Shown here: positions 1-7,157 of the stretch, piece by piece
How positions within the stretch are numbered: the stretch's first letter is position 1
Layout: every line of letters begins with the position of its first letter
NCBI RefSeq assembly: GCF_000969825.1
Contig: NZ_KQ033920.1
Coordinates: 919,672 to 983,671, forward strand
DNA length: 64,000 nucleotides
Reading direction: 5' to 3'
Origin: Parabacteroides gordonii MS-1 = DSM 23371
GTDB taxonomy: Bacteria; Bacteroidota; Bacteroidia; Bacteroidales; Tannerellaceae
The notes under the pieces: model-generated
The model's input: the letters and a program-made list of their open reading frames with translations, nothing else
What the model was told of the DNA's origin: nothing
Database searches by the model: none
Program-made: the position numbers and the translations under genes

Positions 1-365
1 CGGTATAACCGGATGGATAAGTAGGAAGATATCGAAAATAACCGTTGATTCTGCCTATACTGCAACCAGGTCGATAAACCTACACGAAAGATTGAAAAAA
101 GCAAAACCAACCCACAAACGAAGAATACAAAAGAACTGGAGTTTTCGAACCCAGCCCAATTATAGAATAAAGCCAAATAATGATTTTCCAGCAATGTCTT
201 TTCGTTCAACACCAATAATAAAACAGGCAATAAAACACCTGTACCTAACAAATCCAAAACAGACATGAGAAAGACGGACATGCCAACGCCCCATAAACGC
301 AATCTGTATGAATGCGGTAATAAGTTGTACAAACGCACTATCTCCAAAGGTATCAATCGTACCAT
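1..365 (-). CDS. ABC-type polysaccharide flippase, N-terminal part (cut by window edge)
   Basis: Partial gene running off the left edge; its ATG is at 365, four bases after the stop of the Wzy-like gene. The visible 121 codons align closely with the start of the ABC transporter at 32323-34047: both share an N-terminal RLY-LLP segment, the string LMSVxDLLGTGVLLPxLLLVL and a later SISSYLS or TISSYLS segment. This part is the first membrane helices of the exporter half; the ATPase domain lies outside the window. By homology to PglK/MsbA-type exporters it should flip lipid-linked sugar across the inner membrane for capsule locus 1. The identification rests on the paralogue, since no Walker motif is visible here. 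Confidence 0.85.
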   Translation of the reverse strand, partial: MVRLIPLEIVRLYNLLPHSYRLRLWGVGMSVFLMSVLDLLGTGVLLPVLLLVLNEKTLLENHYLALFYNWAGFENSSSFVFFVCGLVLLFSIFRVGLSTWLQYRQNQRLFSISSYLSIRLY

Positions 366-368
366 ATA

Positions 369-1559
369 TCACTTATTATTATTTATATTTAATACCCTAT
401 TACATTCTGATAATAACAACCACGGAAAAAAACAAAAATAGGCGCCTCCCGCAGTTAAATGAGCTTCAAAGAAAAGATGAAAGAAAAACATAAATAACAA
501 CGCTCCTAAAAGATATCCGTTCATCCCGATCACTTCCTTTTTATAAGAAATATATATGAACCGAATATAAGGAATGAAAAAAGAGAGAAAACCGACTAAT
601 CCCATGGATGATAGAAAAAACAACCAGGCACTTCCTGGTTCGATCAGACCTGTCTTTGTATTCACAATACTCGATTTGGCGTACTCTGTATTTATAGTGG
701 CAAATCCCACACCAAAAACAGGAAAAGCTTTAAATTCAATCAAACGATCATCCCAGGAGTTATCCCGCGTACTGGTTATACTACCACTCTTTACACTACT
801 TTCCATTTTATCACGAAACCTTTTCGTTAGCGGCCACCAAATTGAAGATGTAACGGCTAATAATACAAGAATGGAAAAAAAAATCTGTAATAATGATATT
901 ACTCGATGACGATAAATACGGCTAAGTAAAAAAATTATCCCTAAAATGCTACTGACTATAGCCGACCGGGATCCTGCAAGTAACATAATTGCAAAAGAGA
1001 TTAGAGCGATTCCTATTTCTTTATAACGGCTCGTTGCCTTATCAGATACATAAAACCGATATAAACTGTATATCAATGATATACCTCCTAATGGCCCCAT
1101 TAACATAGAGTGATTGGTAATTCCTTCAAAACCACTGATACCATTGACCTTTTCCCAACCGATACACCAGGCCCCAAAAGATATAATAACGACCCAGCGA
1201 ATAGACAATAACGTATATACAAATAGCAATCGTCTCCAAGCCAGTATTACAGGATTTATAACAAAAGGTCCTACTGTTAAAATGATAGCTAAATAAGCAA
1301 ATACCCTATACCATATCTTATAATAAGCAGGTATATCATTTACCCATACAGATAAGAAGATGACAGACAAAAAAGGTAAAAAAGTATATAAGATCGTAGC
1401 ACCGCTCCGTAAGACAAACCAGATAATAACGCCCAAAAAACTACTGTAATAAATAACATCCGGTATACTGGGCAAATAAGGAATGACCCTTGTAAGCGAA
1501 AGAAAAAGGATGTAGGGTAATGCCATACGGGCACAAAAATCAATAGAAACCCGAGTCAT
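369..1559 (-). CDS. O-antigen polymerase/ligase-like membrane protein (Wzy/WaaL family), locus 1
   Basis: A 396-residue, strongly hydrophobic protein with about ten predicted membrane segments and a large polar loop between roughly residues 235 and 300, the usual plan of Wzy polymerases and O-antigen ligases. The loop holds a KRFRDKMESS stretch and is followed by FPVFGVGFATINTEYAKS and a PGSAWLFFLSSMGLVGFL motif, typical of the family. It overlaps the GT4 gene upstream by 4 bp and ends 4 bp before the ABC flippase, so translation is probably coupled. Its paralogue in locus 2 is 34044-35228, clearly related but much more divergent than the WecA pair. Predicted role: polymerisation of repeat units at the periplasmic face. 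Polymerase and ligase cannot be separated by sequence alone. Confidence 0.8.
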   Translation of the reverse strand: MTRVSIDFCARMALPYILFLSLTRVIPYLPSIPDVIYYSSFLGVIIWFVLRSGATILYTFLPFLSVIFLSVWVNDIPAYYKIWYRVFAYLAIILTVGPFVINPVILAWRRLLFVYTLLSIRWVVIISFGAWCIGWEKVNGISGFEGITNHSMLMGPLGGISLIYSLYRFYVSDKATSRYKEIGIALISFAIMLLAGSRSAIVSSILGIIFLLSRIYRHRVISLLQIFFSILVLLAVTSSIWWPLTKRFRDKMESSVKSGSITSTRDNSWDDRLIEFKAFPVFGVGFATINTEYAKSSIVNTKTGLIEPGSAWLFFLSSMGLVGFLSFFIPYIRFIYISYKKEVIGMNGYLLGALLFMFFFHLFFEAHLTAGGAYFCFFPWLLLSECNRVLNINNNK

Positions 1560-2596
1560 TTCAATAATTTTAAGATAATATCCACTACTTGGGACGGGGT
1601 TACTAAATCTGATAATTCCCTACTTTTTTTCCCCATTTGCAACCATTGAGATTCCGGCAAATGAATAAAATGTTCAATGACCCGACGAATAGAGTTTTTA
1701 TTTCCAGGCTTGAACAAATAACCATTTTCTCCGTCTTTTACGAAACAACTGACAGCACCGCAACAATCGGAGGCCAGGATCGGTAAACTGCAGCAAGCAG
1801 CTTCGTGAATAACCAAAGCCCAGGGTTCAAAGATCGACGGCAAGATAAATGCACCGGATTGCAGGAATTCATGTAGTAAATCTTCCTGCGACATAAAATC
1901 CTTAATTTCAACATCTGGAAAATCTTCTTGTCTTACACATTCCGGCCCATTACCGATCAATGTTAATGTCCATCCTTTCCGATCCGGTATGGAACACCAG
2001 GCTTTCAATAAATAAGTCAGACCTTTCTGCTTTGAAAATCTCCCGATATACAATAAACGTCGCGGATATTTTTCTTTTCGGACTATCAAATCAGTCTTAT
2101 GAAATAAATCGACATCAGCCGACAAATTATGCATCAGGATCTGTTCTGAACGGAAACCTAACTTACGGGCATAAACTACCTGCGGTTCGCCTGATACAAA
2201 CAGATGGCTGAACCAACACCGATGACGGAAACGAGCAGTTAACACATTCCACCACTGTGCCCCACCTCTCCATTGGGTATCACTACCGGCTATAACCGGA
2301 ATTTGCATATCGCGGCGGATATAACTGCAAACTTCATTATACCCCGAATCCATCCAACCAGCCGTCCAAACCAAATCCGGACCTATTTTTTTTACAAATG
2401 TATAGAGATGATCCGCACTCCAGAAAGAAGAACGGTTGTAGTAAGTTATCCCTTTTTCCATCGGGGGATAATAAGGTGTCAACTTATTATTATCCCATAA
2501 AACAACATGTACTCTGCATCCTTTTTCAACCAATGTTCTAAAAATGATTACATTGTAAGGCATTACTTCTGTATATAGGACTAGTATCGCATACAT
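1556..2596 (-). CDS. GT4-family glycosyltransferase, locus 1
   Basis: 346 residues with a GT-B fold pattern. The C-terminal half has RLLYIGRFSKQKGLTYLLKA, the usual entry to the nucleotide-sugar domain, then a GNGPE segment and the donor-binding motif SIFEPWALVIHEAACCSLP, with two Glu spaced eight residues apart as in retaining GT4 enzymes. It has no signal peptide and should act on the cytoplasmic face. The paralogue at 35231-36271 is the same length and shares long blocks such as AGSDTQWRGG and QILMHNLSADV. In locus 1 it follows the WecA-like gene directly after 49 bp, whereas locus 2 has an extra GT2 gene between them. Donor and acceptor sugars cannot be read from the sequence. Confidence 0.85.
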   Translation of the reverse strand: MYAILVLYTEVMPYNVIIFRTLVEKGCRVHVVLWDNNKLTPYYPPMEKGITYYNRSSFWSADHLYTFVKKIGPDLVWTAGWMDSGYNEVCSYIRRDMQIPVIAGSDTQWRGGAQWWNVLTARFRHRCWFSHLFVSGEPQVVYARKLGFRSEQILMHNLSADVDLFHKTDLIVRKEKYPRRLLYIGRFSKQKGLTYLLKAWCSIPDRKGWTLTLIGNGPECVRQEDFPDVEIKDFMSQEDLLHEFLQSGAFILPSIFEPWALVIHEAACCSLPILASDCCGAVSCFVKDGENGYLFKPGNKNSIRRVIEHFIHLPESQWLQMGKKSRELSDLVTPSQVVDIILKLLK

Positions 2597-2646
2597 TTCC
2601 TTAATCTTATTTTGAATTTATTTTTTTAACTGCCGGTAAACCTACA

Positions 2647-3789
2647 TTACTTCTGATGATGAACTGCCCATTCATTTAAAGATTTACTTAGTGCACCCCC
2701 CAATAATAAATCGATCACCAGAAGAAGATTTATATTACAGATATCCACCAACCAATAATTCAGGATCAATAAACCTATTGTAAAGATCAAAACCAATCCG
2801 GTAGCCTGAAGATGTGTCATGCCGGTAGCCAGGCATTTATGGTGCAGGTGATTCCGGTCGGCCAGAAATAACGGACGATGGTGCATCGCACGTACCAACA
2901 TGACCCGAAGAGCATCAAACATCGGAATAAATAGTAAGGTAAAGGGGATGACCAGGTTCTTTACATCAGGATCTGTTTCTGAGATATATAGGGGAAACTT
3001 TATTATTAAAAAAGATAACAAAAACCCCAACGATAAAGAGCCGGCATCCCCCATAAATATCTTACGGTCTCTGTGCCCCCATATATTAAAGTAAAGGAAA
3101 GGAAGCAGACAACCGGCAGCTGAAAAAGCCAACATCGAATATAACCATAAATCTTTTTGAAAAAACATCCAACCGATTACAACAAATGAAAAAGTACTCC
3201 CTCCTGCAGCCAATCCATCTATACCGTCTATCAGATTAACCGCATTCGTTATAAATACAATCAACAAGATTGTCAGTGGAACGCCCACATACACTGGTAG
3301 TTCATACAAACCCAACAAACCGTATAAGTTATTCAGATAAAAACCTGATATAGGAAGCAGGGAAGCAACCAGAAACTGGGTAATAAACTTTTTACGGTAA
3401 CGAACACCTATCAAGTCGTCCTCTATTCCCATCATAAATAAGAAAAGACAACCTGCTGCTAAAAATAAAAATTCCAGAAGTATATTTCCTGTTAATTGTT
3501 CGTTTAGAGGAAAACCTATCAGGTAGCGGTAGCCGACTACTAATGACATCGACAGGACAATAGAAGGGAAAAATGCAATACCTCCCAAACGAGGGACTTT
3601 CTCTTTATGACTTTTCCGGCCATTGGGAACATCATACAACTGTTTACGTTTGGAAATCTTCATTATCTGTGGCAGAAAAATAAACGAGAAAATAAATGAC
3701 AGAACCAGACAAAGAAATATGGAGAATTTACTTTTCAATGGTTCGCCGTAAATAATACCTATAATAGCTAATAATGAAGCTGTTAACAT
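2647..3789 (-). CDS. WecA/MraY-family undecaprenyl-phosphate sugar-1-phosphate transferase, locus 1
   Basis: Polytopic protein of 380 residues that should start repeat-unit synthesis by moving a GlcNAc-1-P-type sugar phosphate to undecaprenyl phosphate. Family motifs are in order: RLGG, an aspartate pair in GIEDDLIGVRYRKKF, NAVNLIDGIDGLAAG, MGDAGSLSLG, and the cytoplasmic histidine motif HRPLFLADRNHLHHK. I chose the ATG at 3789; the frame extends to a TTG at 3819, but the ATG gives the normal family N-terminus. This is the first gene downstream of the invertible promoter segment, so its transcription should depend on the switch. The locus 2 copy at 37342-38517 is highly similar; this one lacks about ten C-terminal residues found there. 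Confidence 0.9.
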   Translation of the reverse strand: MLTASLLAIIGIIYGEPLKSKFSIFLCLVLSFIFSFIFLPQIMKISKRKQLYDVPNGRKSHKEKVPRLGGIAFFPSIVLSMSLVVGYRYLIGFPLNEQLTGNILLEFLFLAAGCLFLFMMGIEDDLIGVRYRKKFITQFLVASLLPISGFYLNNLYGLLGLYELPVYVGVPLTILLIVFITNAVNLIDGIDGLAAGGSTFSFVVIGWMFFQKDLWLYSMLAFSAAGCLLPFLYFNIWGHRDRKIFMGDAGSLSLGFLLSFLIIKFPLYISETDPDVKNLVIPFTLLFIPMFDALRVMLVRAMHHRPLFLADRNHLHHKCLATGMTHLQATGLVLIFTIGLLILNYWLVDICNINLLLVIDLLLGGALSKSLNEWAVHHQK

Positions 3790-3867
3790 GTGTTTATTGT
3801 TTGAGGGTTGATATAACAAAGGTCGTCAGTCCCATTCCTACGGGTGACATACTAGTGCTTTATATTT

Positions 3868-3894
3868 TGACCCTTATTTATGGAATAAGGGTCA
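3868..3894. repeat. Recombination site, capsule-proximal (locus 1 invertible segment)
   Basis: A 27-bp site made of a 10-bp arm TGACCCTTAT, a 7-bp asymmetric spacer TTATGGA and the complementary arm ATAAGGGTCA. Arms around a 6-8 bp overlap are the standard core for tyrosine recombinases. The spacer gives the site a direction, and the partner at 4398-4424 carries the opposite orientation, so recombination would invert what lies between. In RNA the site would also fold into a hairpin. Confidence 0.85.
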
Positions 3895-4312
3895 TTGGGT
3901 TTAAATCACTATATATCAATCGGATAAAACGAATAAGATCAAGCGCATATAAGAAAGGGAAGAGAAAATTTCGGTTATTAATGCATATGAATAATATTCC
4001 AGAATGATCTATATCTGAAAAGTAAATGAGTAAAAATCCGGGAATATAGCTGATAGTGTTTATTTAGTAAAATAATATTACAAAGACCCCGCATCTTTAA
4101 ATAAACGTCAATAAATTCATTTATGACTGTTTTGTGTTTCTGCTAAGTTCAGTTAATGAATTTACGGCAGCAGAGCTTGAATTTTATAATGATTTCATTT
4201 ATAGCATGTTTAGTATCACATTTTCGTGAAATACAGCTAGATTATTATAAATTTAGTCTTTTTTAAGAGACAAAAAATTCTTTTGGCTAAAGATTTATCC
4301 ATTTAATTTTTT

Positions 4313-4320
4313 TACATTTG
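4313..4320 (+). promoter_or_regulatory. Candidate -7 promoter element inside the invertible segment (locus 1)
   Basis: TACATTTG matches the Bacteroidetes -7 consensus TAnnTTTG exactly and is followed by GCAGCG, a common context. The -33 element is weak: the nearest TTTTG (4281-4285) is 27 bp upstream, longer than the usual spacing of about 20. It points to the right, away from the capsule operon. Confidence 0.6.
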
Positions 4321-4397
4321 CAGCGTTTAAGATTTTCAAGCCATTTGGTAGTATAGGGTATAAATATTACATTATTTTTCTACTAAATTATTGGCAA

Positions 4398-4424
4398 TGA
4401 CCCTTATTCCATAAATAAGCGTCA
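4398..4424. repeat. Recombination site, recombinase-proximal (locus 1 invertible segment)
   Basis: Reverse-complement partner of 3868-3894: arm TGACCCTTAT, spacer TCCATAA and arm ATAAGCGTCA. The last arm has a single change (C for G at 4420) relative to the other three copies of the site in the window. The last three bases, TCA on this strand, are the TGA stop codon of the recombinase gene. Confidence 0.85.
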
Positions 4425-5381
4425 AATTTTAAATTCGGATCCCGAAACCAACTTTTCCACAAAGCCAATGATTTTCAAATTAGCTCGTGAAATGATCGTT
4501 TGATCCAATTTCTTCAAGTAATAATTTGTAGTTTTTTCTGATGTATGTCCCAGTGCCTGTCCTATTGCTGAGGCTGAAAGAGCATGATTTTTAGCACACA
4601 TTGCCCAGGAATGACGTGCCACATAAGACGTTAATTTAACCGGAGTAGAAAGCCTATCACCGATTGCCGACAGACGACGGTTATAAGTGCGTAATGCTAC
4701 TTTATACTTTTCATACGAAGCAGATTCGTCTTCCAGAACCGGAAAAAGCAGTGTCGAATCCTCCCTTTTATACTTATCCAATAAATAACGCATACCTTGA
4801 GTGATCGTTACCCTGATTTCAGTCTTTGTCTTGATACGGTAATAGACTATTTCATTTCCCCGTATATTGGCTTGTGTCAGATGTGCCAAATCGATAAAAG
4901 CCATTCCACATGCCATAAAACTGAATAAAAAGAGATCACGGGCAAACGTCAGGCGTTTATTACCCTTCAGATCCATACGGGTAATTTCTTTGATCACCTG
5001 CGTCCCTACGGAACGTTTATAGGTGGATACCGGCTTTATATGCAACTTGCGGAAGGGATGTTCCTCCGGCTTCACCAGGTTGTCGGCAACAGCAGCGTTA
5101 TAGGCTGCACGAAAAGTACTGGTGTAGTTGCTGACTGAATTACGACTCAATGATAAAGATTGTAACCGGGCAATGAAATCCTGAACCAACCGGGCATTCA
5201 CCTTCTTTATACTCAGATTTTCTTTTTCCAGGAACATTGCCAGCTGATGGCGGGTTGCCTTATATAACCCGGCTGTCCCCTTCTTACCCGATTCATACTT
5301 AGCTCTTTCCAGATACTCCATATAACTCAACAGGTATCCGGGAGTTTTCTTTTTAGCTTTCTTCTTTTGTAATGTTTCCAT
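4422..5381 (-). CDS. Tyrosine recombinase, promoter invertase of locus 1
   Basis: 319 residues with a SAM-like arm/core-binding domain (about 15-105) and a catalytic domain. The nucleophile is most likely Tyr288, nine residues after His279 in the GHTS motif; Arg256 in SYVARHSWAM is the second catalytic arginine. The position of the canonical first arginine, normally GLRxxE, reads GMAFID, so it is substituted, as reported for the CTnDOT integrase and common in Bacteroidales recombinases. It resembles the Tsr-type recombinases that invert promoters locally. The stop codon lies in the inverted site, so gene and target are physically joined. It has its own promoter at 5434-5441, outside the invertible DNA. 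The paralogue at 39150-40103 is only about 60 percent identical by eye. Confidence 0.92.
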   Translation of the reverse strand: METLQKKKAKKKTPGYLLSYMEYLERAKYESGKKGTAGLYKATRHQLAMFLEKENLSIKKVNARLVQDFIARLQSLSLSRNSVSNYTSTFRAAYNAAVADNLVKPEEHPFRKLHIKPVSTYKRSVGTQVIKEITRMDLKGNKRLTFARDLFLFSFMACGMAFIDLAHLTQANIRGNEIVYYRIKTKTEIRVTITQGMRYLLDKYKREDSTLLFPVLEDESASYEKYKVALRTYNRRLSAIGDRLSTPVKLTSYVARHSWAMCAKNHALSASAIGQALGHTSEKTTNYYLKKLDQTIISRANLKIIGFVEKLVSGSEFKI

Positions 5382-5433
5382 AAATTTACATCGAACATTT
5401 ATTTACACGACTAATTTGCCGCACGTTGATTAG

Positions 5434-5441
5434 CAAATATA
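5434..5441 (-). promoter_or_regulatory. Promoter of the locus 1 recombinase
   Basis: Read on the minus strand, TATATTTG matches the TAnnTTTG -7 consensus, 53 bp upstream of the recombinase ATG at 5381. It is outside the invertible segment, so recombinase expression should not depend on its orientation. Confidence 0.55.
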
Positions 5442-5541
5442 TCGAAACTTACGAAGAAAAAATAGTTTTCAATCCGGATTTAAATGTAAGAAAGACTATT
5501 TAATAGAAGTATTTTATACTTTTACATATAAAAAGAATAAG

Positions 5542-6441
5542 ATGATCAGGAATAGATTTATAGCAGCCCTTTTTATTTTAAGTCTCATATTACCTGTAAC
5601 GGTAAAAGCAGGACAAAAAGAGTTGGAAAAACAATTACAGGAAGCGATAGCAAATAAAAAAGCGCAAGTAGGCATAGCTATCATCATCAATGGGAAAGAT
5701 ACGGTCACAATAAATAATAACTGCCGGTACCCGATGATGAGTGTATTCAAGCTGCACCAGGCTTTAGCTGTTGCCGATTATTGCCAGAAGAATGGCATAT
5801 CTTTGGACACACCTGTTTATATCCGCCAGGCAGACCTGAAGCCGGATACGTATAGTCCGCTTCGTGACAAGTATCCTGAAGGGGATATCTCCCTTTCCAT
5901 AAAAGAGTTGCTGGAGTATACGTTGCTTTTGAGTGACAATAATGCATGTGATATCCTTTTTGCCCAGGCCGGCGATACCAAATCCACCGATAACTATATA
6001 CGCAGTTTAGGTCTCCGGGATTTCTCCATCAAAGTGACGGAAGACGAAATGCATCAAAACGAAAGTACTTGTTACGAGAATTGGAGTACCCCGCTCGAAA
6101 CGGCCAAATTGATAGAATTATTAGTGACTAAAGAGCTATTCAATAAAGAAAGCCAGGAATTTATAAAACGTACAATGATTTCCTGTGAAACGGGAAAAGA
6201 CCGGTTGCCGCTTCCTCTTATGGTAACAAATGCAATTATCGGACATAAGACAGGGACAGGAGACCGCAATAGCAAAGGCTTGTTGATCGGTACCAATGAC
6301 GTCGGCTTTGTTTATTTACCGAACAGACAAAGGTACACGATCGCCGTTTTCATCAAAGATTCGGAAGAAAGCGAAAAAGCCACATCCGAAATCATTGCAG
6401 ATATATCACGGATAGTCTATCAATATATGGGATGTATATAG
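5542..6441 (+). CDS. Class A beta-lactamase (subclass A2, CfxA/CepA/CblA-like)
   Basis: 299 residues with a signal peptide of about 24 residues (hydrophobic run ending near VKAG). The three serine beta-lactamase motifs are present and correctly spaced: SVFK at 67-70 with the nucleophilic Ser67, SDN at 131-133 and KTG at 236-238. A Glu near 167-169 in TEDEM takes the place of Glu166, in the context seen in subclass A2 enzymes. It should hydrolyse penicillins and/or cephalosporins in the periplasm; the spectrum cannot be predicted. It is divergent from the locus 1 recombinase with 160 bp between them. No insertion sequence or resistance island surrounds it, so it looks like a resident chromosomal gene. 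A relaxed promoter (TATACTTTT) lies just upstream. Confidence 0.93.
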   Translation: MIRNRFIAALFILSLILPVTVKAGQKELEKQLQEAIANKKAQVGIAIIINGKDTVTINNNCRYPMMSVFKLHQALAVADYCQKNGISLDTPVYIRQADLKPDTYSPLRDKYPEGDISLSIKELLEYTLLLSDNNACDILFAQAGDTKSTDNYIRSLGLRDFSIKVTEDEMHQNESTCYENWSTPLETAKLIELLVTKELFNKESQEFIKRTMISCETGKDRLPLPLMVTNAIIGHKTGTGDRNSKGLLIGTNDVGFVYLPNRQRYTIAVFIKDSEESEKATSEIIADISRIVYQYMGCI

Positions 6442-6450
6442 ATCACTTTT

Positions 6451-7107
6451 TTATTCTATCATCCCATCCAGATAACGTTCCGGTGGTAAGCCGAGACATT
6501 GCATAAAATCGGCAAGGGCACTCAAATTTAATTCATTGTCATCGCCACGGTCAAAGAGTGTCACCTTACGGATGGAAGCGAGAGGCAGCGACAAGGGAAC
6601 CGTCGGTTCCAGCCGTCCGTCGGCATACCGGTAATCGACATCGGAAGAGTTACGCAGGACGGCAAGCCGCCATTCCTTTTCTGCTGCTAAACGGGGTTCC
6701 TTCACTTCGAGACAGGCGTTACACATAAGGGAGAAGAAACGGGAATCGGCTGTAAACCCGGTATGTTCTTCATCAAAGAAAAACTTATCATATTCGCGTT
6801 CCATCTGGTCGGCGAATGTCTGCGTAATTTGCTTTTCATCATATTTGCATCGAACCAGGAACATATTCTCAAGCAGGCAATGCTCGGCTAATGTCTCATA
6901 ATCGAACGCCAGCTTTAAATAAGGTTCATGGATATGAGGCAACCACTCCGGAATATAGGCTTCATTCTCATAAAGGGATAACATGTAAATATCCATTTCA
7001 GGCCCGACCAGCTTCCATTTACCCTGCCGGAAAAAGTAAACACGCTGCTTGCTTTGGGAAAGAGGTATATGTTTTTGAGTTTCGTATATGCCGATCGCAT
7101 TACGCAA
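6451..7107 (-). CDS. DUF2971-like protein, possibly 5'-truncated
   Basis: 218 codons from a TTG at 7107; there is no ATG near the 5' end and the frame stays open back toward the next gene. The C-terminal half fits DUF2971 proteins, with SLMCNACLEVKEPRLAAEKEWRLA followed by a YRYADGRLEPTVPLSLPL segment and a short IRKVTLFDRG strand. The N-terminal motifs usual for the family (a phase-giving NDPFD-type sequence) are not apparent. It converges on the beta-lactamase with 9 bp between the ends and is divergent from the polyferredoxin gene with only 50 bp for both starts. Either the start is non-ATG or the gene has lost its 5' end. Function is unknown for the family. Confidence 0.5.
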   Translation of the reverse strand: MRNAIGIYETQKHIPLSQSKQRVYFFRQGKWKLVGPEMDIYMLSLYENEAYIPEWLPHIHEPYLKLAFDYETLAEHCLLENMFLVRCKYDEKQITQTFADQMEREYDKFFFDEEHTGFTADSRFFSLMCNACLEVKEPRLAAEKEWRLAVLRNSSDVDYRYADGRLEPTVPLSLPLASIRKVTLFDRGDDNELNLSALADFMQCLGLPPERYLDGMIE

Positions 7108-7157
7108 AAGGGAAAGGCCGTAATAGAAATCGTGCCTGGGAATTGTATAAAATATAA

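Larger units (their letters stand above)
3868..4424. promoter_or_regulatory. Invertible promoter segment controlling capsule locus 1
   Basis: A 557-bp non-coding segment bounded by two inverted 27-bp recombination sites. It lies between the first capsule gene (wecA-like, 78 bp downstream of the proximal site) and the tyrosine recombinase gene, whose stop codon is inside the distal site. The best promoter in it, TACATTTG at 4313-4320, reads toward the recombinase end and away from the capsule genes; I find no comparable motif reading the other way. The simplest reading is a phase-variable promoter in the OFF orientation. The segment is about 94 percent identical to 38596-39152. The switch design parallels the invertible capsule promoters of Bacteroides, but here a dedicated recombinase sits next to each promoter. 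Confidence 0.82.

Noticed and set aside
3790-3819. TTG-started extension of the WecA-like gene (and the same at 38518-38547)
   Set aside because: The downstream ATG gives the usual family N-terminus; the extension is conserved only because the surrounding DNA is nearly identical.
3774-4007. Small plus-strand frame spanning the start of the locus 1 invertible segment
   Set aside because: It crosses a recombination site and is not kept open in the same way in the near-identical locus 2 copy.
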